Assembly (NCBI GenBank): GCA_005281725.1
Contig: SSBO01000003.1
Location: forward strand, 8,151,621 to 8,215,620
Origin: Wuchereria bancrofti
Taxonomy: Eukaryota > Nematoda > Chromadorea > Rhabditida > Onchocercidae
Direction of reading: 5' to 3'
DNA: 64,000 nucleotides
Shown: in pieces, positions 13,573 to 26,560 of the stretch
How the letters are laid out: each line of letters opens with the position of its first letter
How positions within the stretch are numbered: the stretch's first letter is position 1
Made by a program: the position numbers and the translations under genes
The notes under the pieces: model-generated
Databases searched by the model: none
What the model was told of the DNA's origin: nothing
The model's input: only the letters and a program-made list of their open reading frames with translations

Positions 13573-13616
13573 GAATTTTACAGTATTTTTTATTACTAAA
13601 AGTATACTGTAAATTC
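13573..13616. repeat. Inverted repeat (hairpin) in gene-free DNA
   Basis: Arms TTTACAGTAT (13577-13586) and ATACTGTAAA (13604-13613) are exact reverse complements with a 17-base loop. Allowing one bulged T, the stem extends outward through GAATT and AATTC. Confidence 0.6.
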
Positions 13617-15835
13617 TAATTTAAGCACAAAAATTACTGTATATTTTATTAGTAACCAATAATTACAATGCAACAATTACAACACATTTTATTATTATTC
13701 AGTAATTACAATATAGCAATTAAATGATTATTAAAAAATAATAGTAATTTCATATTTTTGCTTTTATTTCGTATCATTAAATTATTTTTTATAATGTTAT
13801 TTTTTTTCTTACATATAAATTTCAAAAAATTCCACATCATTTCTATTTAGCAAATGTTAAATTAATTTAGGTAAACTAATTTGTTGGTAATTTAAGTTTA
13901 ATATAAAATATGCACGTAAAAAGAAGGAAAACAGATGTTATGATAAAATATGACATGATATGATATGATAACAAAGCATTGCTTAGTATGATCTTATAAT
14001 TCTTTTCTTTTTAATACTTTGACAAAATTATGATAATGCGCAATTGATTAAAAAATATTTCTCTAATAGTTATTACCCGCAGGAATAGATTCGGGTTGGG
14101 AAGGATTGATTTAATTCAATTAAGGAAAGAAGAAATGTTTTTTTAATTCTCAAATGCAATCAAAGAATTAATTGATAGCAAAAATGGAAGAAATAATTAT
14201 AATATAATCAAAAAAAAAAATTGTTTTATAATAATTTAAAAGTGAAATTTTGAAAGTCAAATTAAAAGAGTTAGTTTCAAAATAATTCATGATTCATTTG
14301 AAAGTATTAACTTCTTTTCATTTTTAAAAATTAGATTAAAAGAAATGATTTCAATCCTTTTTTTTAATATTAAATAAGAAAAAAAAAATTTCGTAACATT
14401 TTAGAGTAATTTCTTTACCTTTGAATTGATGGAAATGATAATGTATTTAATCAAATTCAGCTATAAAATTTATGATAATTTTATGCAAAATTTATTTGCT
14501 ATTTGATAGATAAAATAGAATATACTTAAATAAAAATGTAATAGGAGGAAATGTCAAGAATATTTTAATTATTAAAATCTAGCTATCATTTCAATCAAAT
14601 CTATGTTTTATTTCAAAAATCTGAACATAATTTCATTTTGTAATTCCAATAAATTAAAATTCATTTTAATGTTTTATTCAATTTTTGCCACTTCCAATTA
14701 GCAATATCATTATTAATTTATTTCATTTTTTATTCACATTTCAAATTAAAATTATTATTTTGTCAGAAATTAATCAATTATAATTGATTTAAATGCATTT
14801 TTTCATTGCTTCTATTACATTTTACTTATTATTCATTGATAATATAATATTTTCTCATTCGTTTGCTTACAATTTAGATCATTTCTAAACTTTTAATTTA
14901 ATTTACTCAACTTTTTCCTCGCTTTACTTACTTTCTTCATATCTTTTAATTCGCCATACAAAGTTAAAACATAATTTAATTACTTCTTTATACCTTTTAA
15001 CTGACATAGAATTCTAATATAACTTACTTTCATTGCTTTGCTAATGTATAAAAATAATAATAGTTTGATATAGAAATATTAAATAAGTTAGTAATTTATG
15101 TTGCGCTAAATTTTATTTCAAAACAAATTTATGTGATTTCTTAAAAGTGAATTATTTCCACCTTTTTGCATCTTTATAAACTAATTCACAATATTATTGC
15201 ATATTTCCGTTTTCGTCGTTATTTATAAAAATAATGATTTTTGTGAAAATTTCCGTTTGATTCATTCCATATTTATCTTACCATTCTTCAATTATTTTAT
15301 AAACTTATTTATTATATTTCTTTTTCTTCTTTTCTTTTAAAAAAAAAAAAAAATTAAAATATGTCAATTGATCAGTCTATCATGTTTATTTTCATATTAA
15401 CGTTCATACTAAAATTGATTAAAGGTTTCGATTAATCTTTGAAAAATTTATTTCAATTGTTTAATAGATGATGATATATACCAATTAATTAAGTTATTTA
15501 ATAACTAAGTATAATAATAATCAGTTAAATTTACACATTAAGTATTTATATCTAAAATCAAAATAATTATACAAAACTAAAAATTCATTATATTAACTTG
15601 ATTAAAATGATATTTTATTTGATAATTTAGAGGAAAAATTGCAGATCATATTTTCAACTCTACATTTAAGAAAAAATGCAGTTAAAAATTGTAAAATAAA
15701 TTTTCATTTTTACTTTTGTACATCGATAATTATTAGTATTATTTATTTGAATATGATTAAAAAATTGTATAATTATTAGACAATTTAAAAGAATTAATTT
15801 AATTGTACAAAAAATATGTATTTTTTAAGATCATT

Positions 15836-18725
15836 ATGGATAGCTTTGCATCAGACGAATCAATAATGCATGGTTTTTTAAATTTTCAACATAATCGACA
15901 AAATAGAAATTCAAATTCAAAATATCATCATCATCATCATCATTATGTTCATCATGGTACTCGATCAATGTCATTATTAGATCGTCGTGGATTAATTACT
16001 CCTCCAAGATTTCCATCAAGAAAAAGTAGCATATCACCATTACCACATCATAAAAGTAGGTTATATATTTTTTTTAGATATAATTAATAAATTAATAACA
16101 AATGTTTTTTTTTTCTGAAAAGAAAATTCGTTTTATTTATATTATTATTTGAAAAATTCTTTTGAATATAACATTATCTTATAATTGTACATTTTTCTGC
16201 AAAATTTTTATTAATTATTACATAATAATTCATATATGCATAATTAGCAAAAAAAAAAATAAAAGAAGAAACATTTATATATTTCAAAAGAGAAATTAAT
16301 AATAAACATATTTTTTTAATCTATCTAATTTGCTAACGGTAATTCATTTCTTATAAATATTATTGTTAGAATAATTTTAAAGTAATAAAGATTATTCCAA
16401 TTAAATCATTAATATATATGTATACATGTAATTATTTAATAATTATAATAATAATATAAACATATACAAAAATTAAATAATACTATGTAATTAACAAGAA
16501 AAAACGTTAGCAAATGTTTTATTTTTTGCTAATAATATTTATTAGTAAAAATGTTAAATAATAATTATGAATGAAAAAAATAATGATAATTATTATTCCA
16601 TAAAAAAATAATAATAACAACAATAATAATAATAACAATAATAACAATAATAATAATGATAATAATAATAATGATAATAATAATAGTAATGATAATGATA
16701 ATAATAATGATAATAATAATAATAATAACATAACAAATAATAACAATAAATAACAAATAATAATAATGATAATAATAATAATGATAATGATAATAATAAT
16801 GATAATAATAATAATAACAAATAATAATAATAAATAACAAATAATAATAATAATAATGATAATAATAATAATAATAACAAATAATAATAATAATAATAAA
16901 AGGACAAGAGATGAATTCAACGGATACATTAGCAATGCTAATGCATTTATTGGAAAAAAATGATGACAATGATCCATTTTGTGCAATATTTTTACCAACA
17001 ATGGCTACTAATACGGATAGATCAACAACAAATCATACACCAATGGTACTTCAACATTTACAACAAAAAGTGGTACCATTACATACTGTTCAATCATTCT
17101 CAAAGGTTTAAGTTAAACAATAATTTAAATTAATAATAATATTACTATTAATAAAAGTATAATGAAATTATATAATTGAAATCTTTTCTTTTTTAAATTT
17201 TCAAAAAAAAAAGAGAAAAAAGTAAGAAATCTATCATTTATTTTTTCTTTTTTTTTCTGCATTTCCATTTCTTTTAAATGATGTTAAGAGGAAAAAAAAA
17301 AGATAAAACAAAAATAAGAAAAGAAGGAAAAATAAAACAAATTAAAATTTTTGTTTTTTTCGATAATTTATTAATAACATTTAAAAATTTGCAGAATATT
17401 GTTGGAAGAGTATTGCTAACATTACGATATCATTTTATCAAGAATAAGTTGATTGTTGATCTTATACAAGCTAAAGATCTTATAGGAAGACATAATTGCG
17501 GTAGGTTTTTGTTTGTTTTATATATACATATATAATCAATTTTAACATACATTTAATAATTTGATAATTTCGAAAATATTTCAGAATGATTTTTGATAAT
17601 CATTTTATAATAGTATAAACAGATAAAAACAAAATTTCATTATATATAATTCATTTTTTTTTTTTTGGATAATTTACAATTTTGATCATTTTCTTGATTG
17701 CTAATTTAATGTAAAGCTGAAATTTCCAAAACAAATGAGATAATGAGGGAGAGAGAGGGAGAGAGAGAGGAGGGAAAATAAAATAAAAAATTTTACTTTT
17801 GCAGATATTTTCCTTAGTGTTCAACTGTTACAAAGTTGTAGAATATTGGAAAAATATGAAACAACCAGCAAACATTTAACATCAAAAGTTGATTTCAAAA
17901 AAACGATGGAATTTAACGTACCATTTGCAATGTTTTATTCTAATGACGCTAATCTTCTCATTAAGGTTTTTCTCTTAAATTAAAAAAAAAAAAAACAAAC
18001 AAACAAAAAATGAAATTATATATTTTGAAACGGTTAAATATTCGAAATTAAACAAAGATAATTAACGTGCTATAATTTAATTAAAAAAAAACGATGGGAT
18101 TAAAATGTACCTTTCTAATTATCAGAAATTGTTTAATTTTTTATAACTAGAAATTCAGATACTAGTTGTTAAACAATTATAACAGATTTTTCTTCCTGGA
18201 ATTATACATCAATGACAAATTAATTTCTTATCACTATAAGTGTTTAACAGTAGCAATTTTAATCATAAGTCACTAGAATTAATAGTGGTATCACCAAATA
18301 ATGGTAATAATCGTTTTCTTATTGGTAATGATAAGAGTTATTTTATCATTTACGTATAATATCCAAAGAAAAATTGTATGAAATTTGTTATATTTCTTTT
18401 TTCCACAGCGCTTCTCTTTGTTTATATTAATGTATATAATATAAATCGATTATCAGTGTGATAAACGTTGTGATATAAATTACTATTAGTTAAATTTAAC
18501 TTAATCGTTTACATGAGAAATATTGCATTTTAGGTTTGTCAAGATACGAAAAAAGCTGATGAAATTGGTCATTTTGTAATTGGTCCACAAGGAAATTCAA
18601 CAGGTATACAACACTGGAAGCGAATATTTACCACACCAAATACATCATTTTCAGCATGGCATACATTAACAACAGCAAGAAATTTTTCAAATAAATTTGC
18701 AAATTGTGATCTTTATAGTAATTAA
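15836..18725 (+). CDS. Single-C2-domain synaptotagmin-like protein
   Basis: Five-exon model of 291 residues: 15836-16055, 16909-17105, 17395-17500, 17805-17965 and 18534-18725; phases agree throughout. Residues 1-139 are low-complexity and include HHHHHH then YVHH (15926-15955). Residues 140-291 form a C2 domain close to synaptotagmin C2B. GRVLLTLRY opens it, IVDLIQAKDL is strand 2, FLSVQLL follows, and HWKRIFTTPNTSFSAWHTL matches the conserved 'HW...P...WHTL' end of C2B. In the family this domain binds acidic membranes in vesicle traffic. The usual loop aspartates are mostly absent (CGDIFL where SDPY is expected, QDTKKAD in loop 3), so calcium-independent binding is inferred. No membrane segment or second C2 domain is visible. 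The start lies just after TTTTTTAAG, a possible splice or trans-splice site. The exon 2 acceptor is weak (16903 is an in-frame alternative). Confidence 0.75.
16566..16902. repeat. Cryptic AAT trinucleotide repeat filling the 3' end of an intron
   Basis: About 340 bases of (AAT)n interspersed with GAT, AAC and AGT variants and TAACAAA blocks. It lies in the first intron of the C2 gene and ends within a few bases of the second exon. Its antisense translation gives spurious Ile/Leu/Tyr-only open frames (16519-17001). Confidence 0.9.
17743..17770. repeat. GA microsatellite inside an intron
   Basis: (GA)n with GGGA interruptions, 35 bases upstream of the fourth exon of the C2 gene. Confidence 0.75.
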
Positions 18726-19614
18726 AATCTTGATTTACAGTAAAAGTATTTAATTTTTTATTTAAAGCAAATAAAAGGTTAATAAATTTCAAATTAAGAT
18801 GTAAATTTATCGAGCATTTACTCTAAACTATTGCTTCTTATTATGAATTGTAGCAAAACAAAAACCTTTTAGTCTATCATTTTATCCTTTCTTCACTTTC
18901 ATATCATAACCGAAAATTCATTTGTCAAAATTTGCAATGTTCTTTTAAACTAATTCCAATTTTTGAACTAAAGGGATGATCGAGAAATAACAGAAATTGT
19001 TTCTTAATCAAAGATAACATCAAAATTACTATGAATCAAATTTCGAATGTATAATTTTGAGAAATTATAACATAAAAAGTAAACAAATTTGATGTTATTG
19101 TAATAAGCAATACTAAAACTATATCAAAATAAAGCACATAACAGCACTGGTACTCAAATAATGAAGCTTAAAACAACTAATGTACTATTTTATAAAAAGT
19201 ACTAATCAATCACCGGCAACATCAACAGTTCCCAGTTACTTTAAAAATTTTCAAACTTAATGAATGTTCATTGATGAGAAGTTAGAAAAAAAAAAACATA
19301 TATGTTTCCGTTTTTTTAACACTAGAATTTCAATTAAATAATGATTCCAGAACTCCTGAATTTGTTTTTTGTTTTTTTTTTTTTCATAGAAGTAATTCTT
19401 TGCATTTATAAGAGTTATTTATGAATGCAAAATAAAATAGAGTCCAATTTTTCCCCATAATTGCCGCTGATAGTAAGGTGATTTAAATGTACTAAGCTAA
19501 GACGCAAAAAATGATTTTAAATCAAAAATATCGCTACACATATTTTATATGAAAATAATGCGCAAAATTTCACAGTGATAAAGTCACTATGCATAATTTT
19601 CCAGTCGTAATAGC
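18726..19614. other. Convergent intergenic spacer
   Basis: Tail-to-tail spacer between the C2 gene and the ligase gene. An AATAAA at 18770-18775, about 45 bases after the C2 stop codon, is a good polyadenylation-signal candidate. No other coding signal is seen. Confidence 0.6.
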
Positions 19615-22600
19615 TCATTTCGGATGTATAAATTGCTTTCGATGTTTCACATTCTTTCGATAACATTGTGCACCATATCTAAAATTTTTATATTTAATAT
19701 CAATAATTTGAAAATTAATGGATAAGTAAATTAATGGATGAAAATTAATGGATGAAAATTAATGGAAAATGCACTAATCATAAGCAATTCTGAAAGAAGT
19801 AAAATTATTAAAAAAATAAAAAAATTTTTTTTCATAAAATAATTAACTCGTTCATAGGAGAAGCTATGAATGAAACATACTAACTTGCATGGTATTTTTG
19901 CTTTTTTTATTATTTCCTCATCACTAGCTGCTTGTTCATCAATTTTAGAATTATCGCTAATTGCTTCTCGTTTTCTTTTTTTTGCTATTGAAACTTTCCC
20001 GTCATCTTCTTCATCAGTTTTGTTTGTGTCAAGAGATTGAGCATTATCAATTTCTAGCTTAACATCGGTTTTTGTTTTCGAAAGTTCCAACAGTTTCTAA
20101 ATTCAAGATGACTAGATGTAATTATGATAGACATTGTATAACCAAAATAAAAATAAGAAAATGAAGACATTAGTAGTCGCTTGCATACATTAAAAAAAAG
20201 AAAAAAAAAATTCCAGTTCTCTAAATTCGAGTTCGGATTTACCTAATAATTGAAATCTAAGTTTAACATCAGAAATTTTGAAATAAAACAATGTATCATG
20301 CATATTTCTACGTTAATATTACAGTCACGAAACTCGCAGTGTCAGATAACACGATACAAAAATTTAGTAAAAATTCAACAATACTAAAATTCTAAATAAA
20401 TATCACACCAAAAAATGTTTTCTTTGCTTCATAACAATTAAACCTTGGAGTGTTATCTATAAAATTACCTCAAGTTCTTGTAAACTAGTAGCCGTTTCCC
20501 AATTTTTATCATCTCGAATTTTTGTTACTCTCGGAAAACGTATCGATATACCCGATGCTGTGTGATTATGTGATCGTGTAAATTCTGCTCCTAAAATAAA
20601 ATTCTATGTTAAATTTTTTATCTGTTGAATGAAAATAAAAATGAGCTCAATTGTGTCACAACTGAAAATACCAGCAATTTCCCACACTGGTGATTCTTTT
20701 GGATCAATAACAATGAAATCTGGAACAAGTGATCGAGAGCATTCAATCCATTCCGGTAAATTTTCGTATATTCGTGATATCTTATTCATCTTAAAAAAAA
20801 AATACCGATTAATTAATAAGAGGAAAACAGTAAAAATTTTAATCACAAATATTAGTTGAAAAATTTTTCAACAAATATGATATATTAGTATCGACAAAGT
20901 CATATACAATCAATAAATAAATATAAGAAAAAAGATTTATGAAATATTGATTACTTTTGGTTCTAATTCCTTATTGATACGTTCTAGTGTAGCATCATCA
21001 TGACCGTTACCACATTTGGTTACTGTGCAAAATTTCTGTTTCTCCTCATCATACACACCCATTAGAAACACTGACATTGTACCGCCTTTAAAAACAAAAA
21101 AAAAAAAAAAAAAAAAAAAAATGAAAATAAAGTATAAAAAAAATATAAAAAATACAAAAAAAAATTATATATATAAAAAATTGATTAATATGACGAATGC
21201 TATTCTGTTTAGTATATAAAATATTTATTACATAAAAGGATAGTGTTGTAATTATCATTATAGTATGATAAATTAATTTTATGGTAAAAATAAAAAGCAT
21301 TCATTTAAGATGAATAAACTTAGAAAAAAAAAAAAATGAGTACCTTTATTTCCTGTCCCATAAAAAGCGCCAAGTAAAATGAGATCAGCGGTATCTGCCA
21401 TATCACCTCCTTGAAGGTAGTCTTTTTTTACCTGCAAAAAATCTCCAAAATTTCTAAAACTGAACTCAATATATAAGAAGAAATGTAGAAGTCCCTTTAA
21501 ATTAGAAAAAAAAGCTCAAAAATTATAGAATATACCTTCAACCAATGTCTTTTTCCAGGTTCATAAATTGAATCCAAATCTTTTAAGACCAAACCTTCTA
21601 AACCTTCATCAATGGTTTTCAAGACCAACATTTCTAACTTATGGTTTTCCTGTAACAATACAAAATATAATTCAAATATGATTTAGAACAGCTTACTATC
21701 TTTTTAAAAAGTCAAGTATGATGATTACCAAAAGAAAAACAAATATAGCTTACTCCCTTTTTAATAAGATGACAATTGGATAATAACACACGATTTGGAA
21801 TTTCCTTCATATTGTCCTCCAAAAATTTTCGTCTTTCCCTTAATGGCCTAAAAAAGAACATTTGATTTGTAACTTTTTGACCTTAACTTTTTTTCTTATA
21901 GCTACATCATATGAATAACTTCATTCACTGCATTTAACATAGAAAACCTTTTTCCAATGTTCTAAATATTGAAACGTAATAAAAAATAATGCTTAACAAT
22001 TGAAGTTATATCATTCCTCAACAAAAGTATTTGACACTAACTTTTCCATTAACGATTTGCTATCGTAATATATGCAGTCGAAAACAAACAAACAAACTGC
22101 TGCATCCTTGAATTGCTTCTTTTTATGGATACCTAATGTTCCAAAAGGTAACGGTTTTCCAGTATTTGTATCAATCAGTAGCATTTCTGCATCAACAATT
22201 AAATCTCTACTCGTTGGAAATGCCTCTGAGATTACTTTATTCAGATCGATCACCTGAAAAAATGAAAACAAAAATTATGTTTTGATAACGAAGAAATTAT
22301 GAAATTTTTAACATCAATCATTCAAACGATCAACGTTGAACGTTAATAAAGTATAAATATGAAAGAAAATTTACAAACATTAAGTGTTGCTTTCTAATAA
22401 AATACTTCCTCCTTACAATTTTATGTACAAATGCTGAACCTGAAAGCAATCCTTATCAAAATTCACAGAAAAACCTTGTGGTCCAATGTTGGTTTCAATG
22501 ATCGTGAGAAAAACATGAATTTGCTACCATCTTTATGCAATTGTAACCTTTCTCCGTCATATTTGATTTCAGCAAACATTTCTTTGTTACATTTTTCCAT

Positions 22601-25600
22601 TGCTTGTTTAACACTTCGGCATGGTTCAGCCTTAATAAAAAATTTAAAAAAAAAATTCAGTTAACTTATAATACTAACTTAATCCAAAAACCACTATTTA
22701 GGAAAGATTTTAATATAGAAAGTATTAAAATAGAGTCTTCATTTTGACTTTGCAGAAAAAAGAAGAACCAGAAGATTTTTGTATTTTGCTTGTTTGTTCA
22801 ATTTTTTTTTTCATGTCTATTCATCTTTATATAATCTTTTAACAGTAAATTTAAATTATAAAACGATGTATGTTATTTAAATCGTGGTATTTGTTGTGCA
22901 AAAACTTACAAGCATTGGCTTAATTGGTGTATTCAAAACTATACCACTTTCCAGTAATTTTTCTTTATCAGTGCACTGACACTTTTCAATGACAGCTTGC
23001 AGATTTCGTGAATTTTGAAACATTTCATATGCACCTTTCTTTACACCTTCTAATCTGAAAGAGAAAATGATTTATATTCATCAGCACTAAATAACAAAAA
23101 TAATGCCATCTAACTAATAGTGGAAATAACAATTTTAGTTATGAACTTCAAACTTTAGTGTTTTTTATATAAAAATAATGTGTTACGAGAAAATTGCACG
23201 GACATTGACAAGATGAAATGTGGATGTAAATTAAACTGATACATTAAACATTAGATTAGTTTGACACTTACATATGTTTTGCGCCTGCACTTATCCGCAA
23301 GTCTTTCATTATCAAACGGATAATATATTTCAACTCCAGGCATGAAACTCTGCAATTATAGAAATTGGATTACCTACACCTGGAATAAAAGGAGTTTTTT
23401 CTTTAGCATGATAATATAAAATAATTTCAAAAAATTATTCCTACCTTATTTTGGCTTTAACGAAAGAAAAATAAAAGAACTGTATTCATTTATATAAGAT
23501 ATAAACATAATGAATTCTTCCAAAGAAACAAATGCAAAATGGTCACTAACAATTTACATATTTTCGAGAAGTGCATTTGCTGCTCCTTTTCCCGTGTTAA
23601 TTCACTCAATTTTTCCAACCAATCGTCTACCTAAACTTTTTTTGCATTTTAGTAATTTTTATACAGAAATCACAAAGTCATTCGGCTAATAAAGATGAAT
23701 ACGCTTATTATTTGTTATGAATTTAATAAAAAAAAAAGTGGGTCATAGCAAAAATGGACAAAAAATCATAATTTTACAAAATCAGATCCGGCAAATGATT
23801 CATCCATTCATACTTTTAGCTTACCATCTGATTTGTTATTTTCGATTTTTTCCGACCACCAGCTAATTTCGACCAAAACGAGCATATCGTCTCAGATACA
23901 TCGCCTGTTTGATTATATGATTCTATCAATTCGTCAACTGACCAGTCAAAGAGCTTCAAAAGAAAGAAAAGTATAGGATCAGTTTAAAGCAGCAACAGCA
24001 GTTTATTCCTTTGTGAAAAATATCAAACTTTGACTAAGAGACGATGGTTCTGAATTCGATATATTCACTATAAATGGAGGAAGAACAGAATAAATGAATA
24101 TGTCGGAATTCAGCTGATAAAATCCGAATGACTTTGATAACCAAGCATTTTTACTTTTTTCTGCCAAATCACAAAGTTTAACCAGCAGTATAGAATAAAA
24201 GTAAATCTTAAATCTTTATACTTACAGTAGAAAAAACTTTTATAATCTGTTTTGCTTTCAAATTGTATACTCGCTGATCTGCTTCTGGGATTAAAAATTT
24301 CAGCAATAAGTATAGGTCACCATCATATCCTTCTGAAATGAAAGACTTATCTGATTAAAAATTTAAAGTCAAACAGTTTTTCAAATATTGATGAAAAAAG
24401 TAAGCAATCGATAACTCTCATTTGATATTTACATATCTTTAGATCCAATATTAGTGGCTATGGCACTAAACAACAGATCAAGTAGGATACCAATGAGTAA
24501 AACAGAAACCGAATTTTTGGGAAAATTTCTCATTCATCATTCACAAAAATCTAAACATTAATACGTGAGTAAAATGCAAAGCTTGAGATGAAATGAAAAT
24601 ATATATTTATATATGAAAATATATCCTTGAATTTATAATAGGTTTATACATATATTTATACATAGATTTTTGATTATACCTTTGTTAATGAATATTTTAA
24701 CAGCTGCAGTCTTCTCGGTGTACTTCGATACCGATGCAATCACATCACAAAGTTTGCAAAACAATGTGAACATATCGAATTTGCTTCCCACCTTCTGAAT
24801 ACTATCATTTGTTTCATTTGATTCCAAGATTTGTGCTGTTGATTGTTCGTTTTTCATATTGGAAATGTTTGTTTTGTCATCACGAATTTCTTCAGAAGTC
24901 AATTCTTTTGGATTTTCCTCGGCAGTTTCATATTTTATTTTCTTTCGAGAAGACGTAGCCGTCTCCACTTTTTTGTCCTTTGCTTTTTTCGAAGATATTT
25001 CGTTAGAAATGGTTGGTTTGATAGAGTCTTTTGAAGGAGATGATATTGAAGTTTTCACTTTATCTCCAAACTTTTTCAGTCGTATTTCCGAAAGATTTCT
25101 AATTTTCTCTATGATGGCTTCTTTGTCATCATCATTTGCAATATCCCAACCTGTAAAACCTTAACCTAACAGAAAAATAAATAGAAAGTTTGCTATTATA
25201 AAAACTAATATTAGCTAATATCGAGAAACCTTCGATATCATCCGGTGAATCAATGACCTTCGTTGTAGGACGGCAACGTATAAGTGTTTCAAAAAGGCAA
25301 TCAGAGTGAAAATAATTTTTCATTTCTGTTGGATTTCCAGAATCTGCTGTGAAAGGATTAGGCACCATTCTCCACATTCGTAAGTCCTAGAAAAGAAAAA
25401 GATGAATAAGAAACTGAAAATAATAATTCACTTCAATTAGCATTTTCTTTTACTAGCTAAATTTTGTTAATTAAATAGAATTTGCTGAACAGATAAAAAC
25501 GAAATATTCTGATTAAATATTTATTAGTTAAACAATTTAAATAATTATATAAGACATTCTAATTAAATATGTGTGTGAGTATAAGATGGGTGTCAAGAAA

Positions 25601-25876
25601 AGAAAAAAAGAAAATGCATAAAGAAATATGACAACAAATTTGAAAGACATACAAATGTCATACTTGGAATAAGAAGAATTGTATTTTGTTCATTACTATA
25701 CGTTCCTATACTTTACAAAATAATAATTTAAGATTAAAAATACATGTTTCATTCTTTTTTCATCATTCGGTGTTAATCAAAATAAACATATAACCGACTC
25801 CTTTCAGTAGCTGTTGTTGACATTTCTTACATTTGGCAACTCGTTTAGCATAATCAAGTCCAAATTTTGATGACAT
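19615..25876 (-). CDS. LIG3: DNA ligase III with N-terminal PARP-type zinc finger and C-terminal PBZ finger
   Basis: Eighteen exons in perfect phase, 848 residues: 25876-25799, 25386-25230, 25150-24680, 24332-24226, 23953-23825, 23630-23558, 23347-23272, 23054-22910, 22630-22475, 22253-22042, 21847-21754, 21649-21536, 21431-21344, 21085-20955, 20789-20672, 20590-20469, 20096-19885, 19678-19615. ATP-dependent ligase sealing nicks in single-strand break and base excision repair. Visible: PARP-type finger (CKKC...HSDC, residues 17-60), lysine-rich linker, helical DNA-binding domain, adenylation motif EIKYDGER (lysine near 435), FVFDCIYYDS, EGLVLKD, YEPGKRHWLKVKKDY, and motif VI SGISIRFPRVTKIRDDK. 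The tail has a KKRKR basic patch and then Cx5Cx6Hx5H (CKYGAQC...H...H), a PBZ finger. There is no BRCT domain, so the usual XRCC1-binding module is missing. No mitochondrial leader is evident at this start. The exon 1 donor (GTCGGT) and exon 7 acceptor are atypical. Confidence 0.95.
19722..19765. repeat. 14-bp tandem repeat in the last ligase intron
   Basis: The unit AAAATTAATGGATG is present about three times, with a related ATTAATGGATAAG just before it. Confidence 0.6.
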
Positions 25877-26368
25877 TATAAGCGTTTCACGTTTCACGTA
25901 TTTTCAAATATATCTAAAATGCATCTAATGTTTATTTAACATTTACTTATTTGTTATATTTCTTTTTTTCAACTTTTCTTATATAAAACCGAATTATTAA
26001 TACATCATCACTATATTATACAGTTATCAATTAAATTTTGACCAAATGAACATGTTTACCTCAATGGTAATATCAATTTAATTAATGAAGAAATTTGTTT
26101 ACGACAAGAAATGTTAAAATTAATATACAAAAAAATTTCGCTGTCCATCCACAAATTACTATTCGGGCATTAGTTTTTTTACGTTTGATTCAATATATAT
26201 GTAAATTTTGGAATGCTTTGGAAGAAAAGAAGGGAGAGAAGAGTGGTAGTTGTTATGTTGATTTAGAATTATGAACGTTAAAAAGATTTTCCATTTAATT
26301 AGATTTAAATAAATTAGCCTTAAGAAATCAATAATGTAAACGGATACATTAGATATATCAATGTTATT

Positions 26369-26404
26369 CTCTTTCTCTCTCTCTCCCTCCTCTCTCTATC
26401 TCTC
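26369..26404. repeat. CT microsatellite
   Basis: (CT)n with CCCTCC and TATC interruptions, between the two divergent genes. Confidence 0.75.
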
Positions 26405-26560
26405 CGTCCCTTTTCTTCCTTATCATACTGATTGATTTCATAGGTTGAACATAACAGATAATTTTAATCTTGCGATAAAAGTCAAATTCGCGTCACCCAT
26501 CACTACTCAGCAAGCATTACCATGTTTTCTAGAAAAGTTCGGACAAATCGATTCCTCTTT

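Larger units (their letters stand above)
6206..15835. other. Gene-free A+T-rich stretch upstream of the C2-protein gene
   Basis: About 9.6 kb in which I find no credible exon on either strand. Open frames here (for example 7397-7591, 8044-8268 and 9274-9462) are low-complexity Phe/Leu/Ile/Ser translations of AT-rich DNA with no family resemblance. It holds GA/CT tracts, an ATC/ATT-rich patch near 10265-10520, one hairpin (13573-13616) and many homopolymer runs. It could contain distal promoter elements or a 5' untranslated exon of the + strand gene at 15836. Nothing in it shows this directly. Confidence 0.55.

Noticed and set aside
16519..17001. Long antisense open frames rich in Ile, Leu and Tyr
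   Set aside because: They are translations of the AAT repeat; the composition is entirely that of the repeat and there is no family resemblance.
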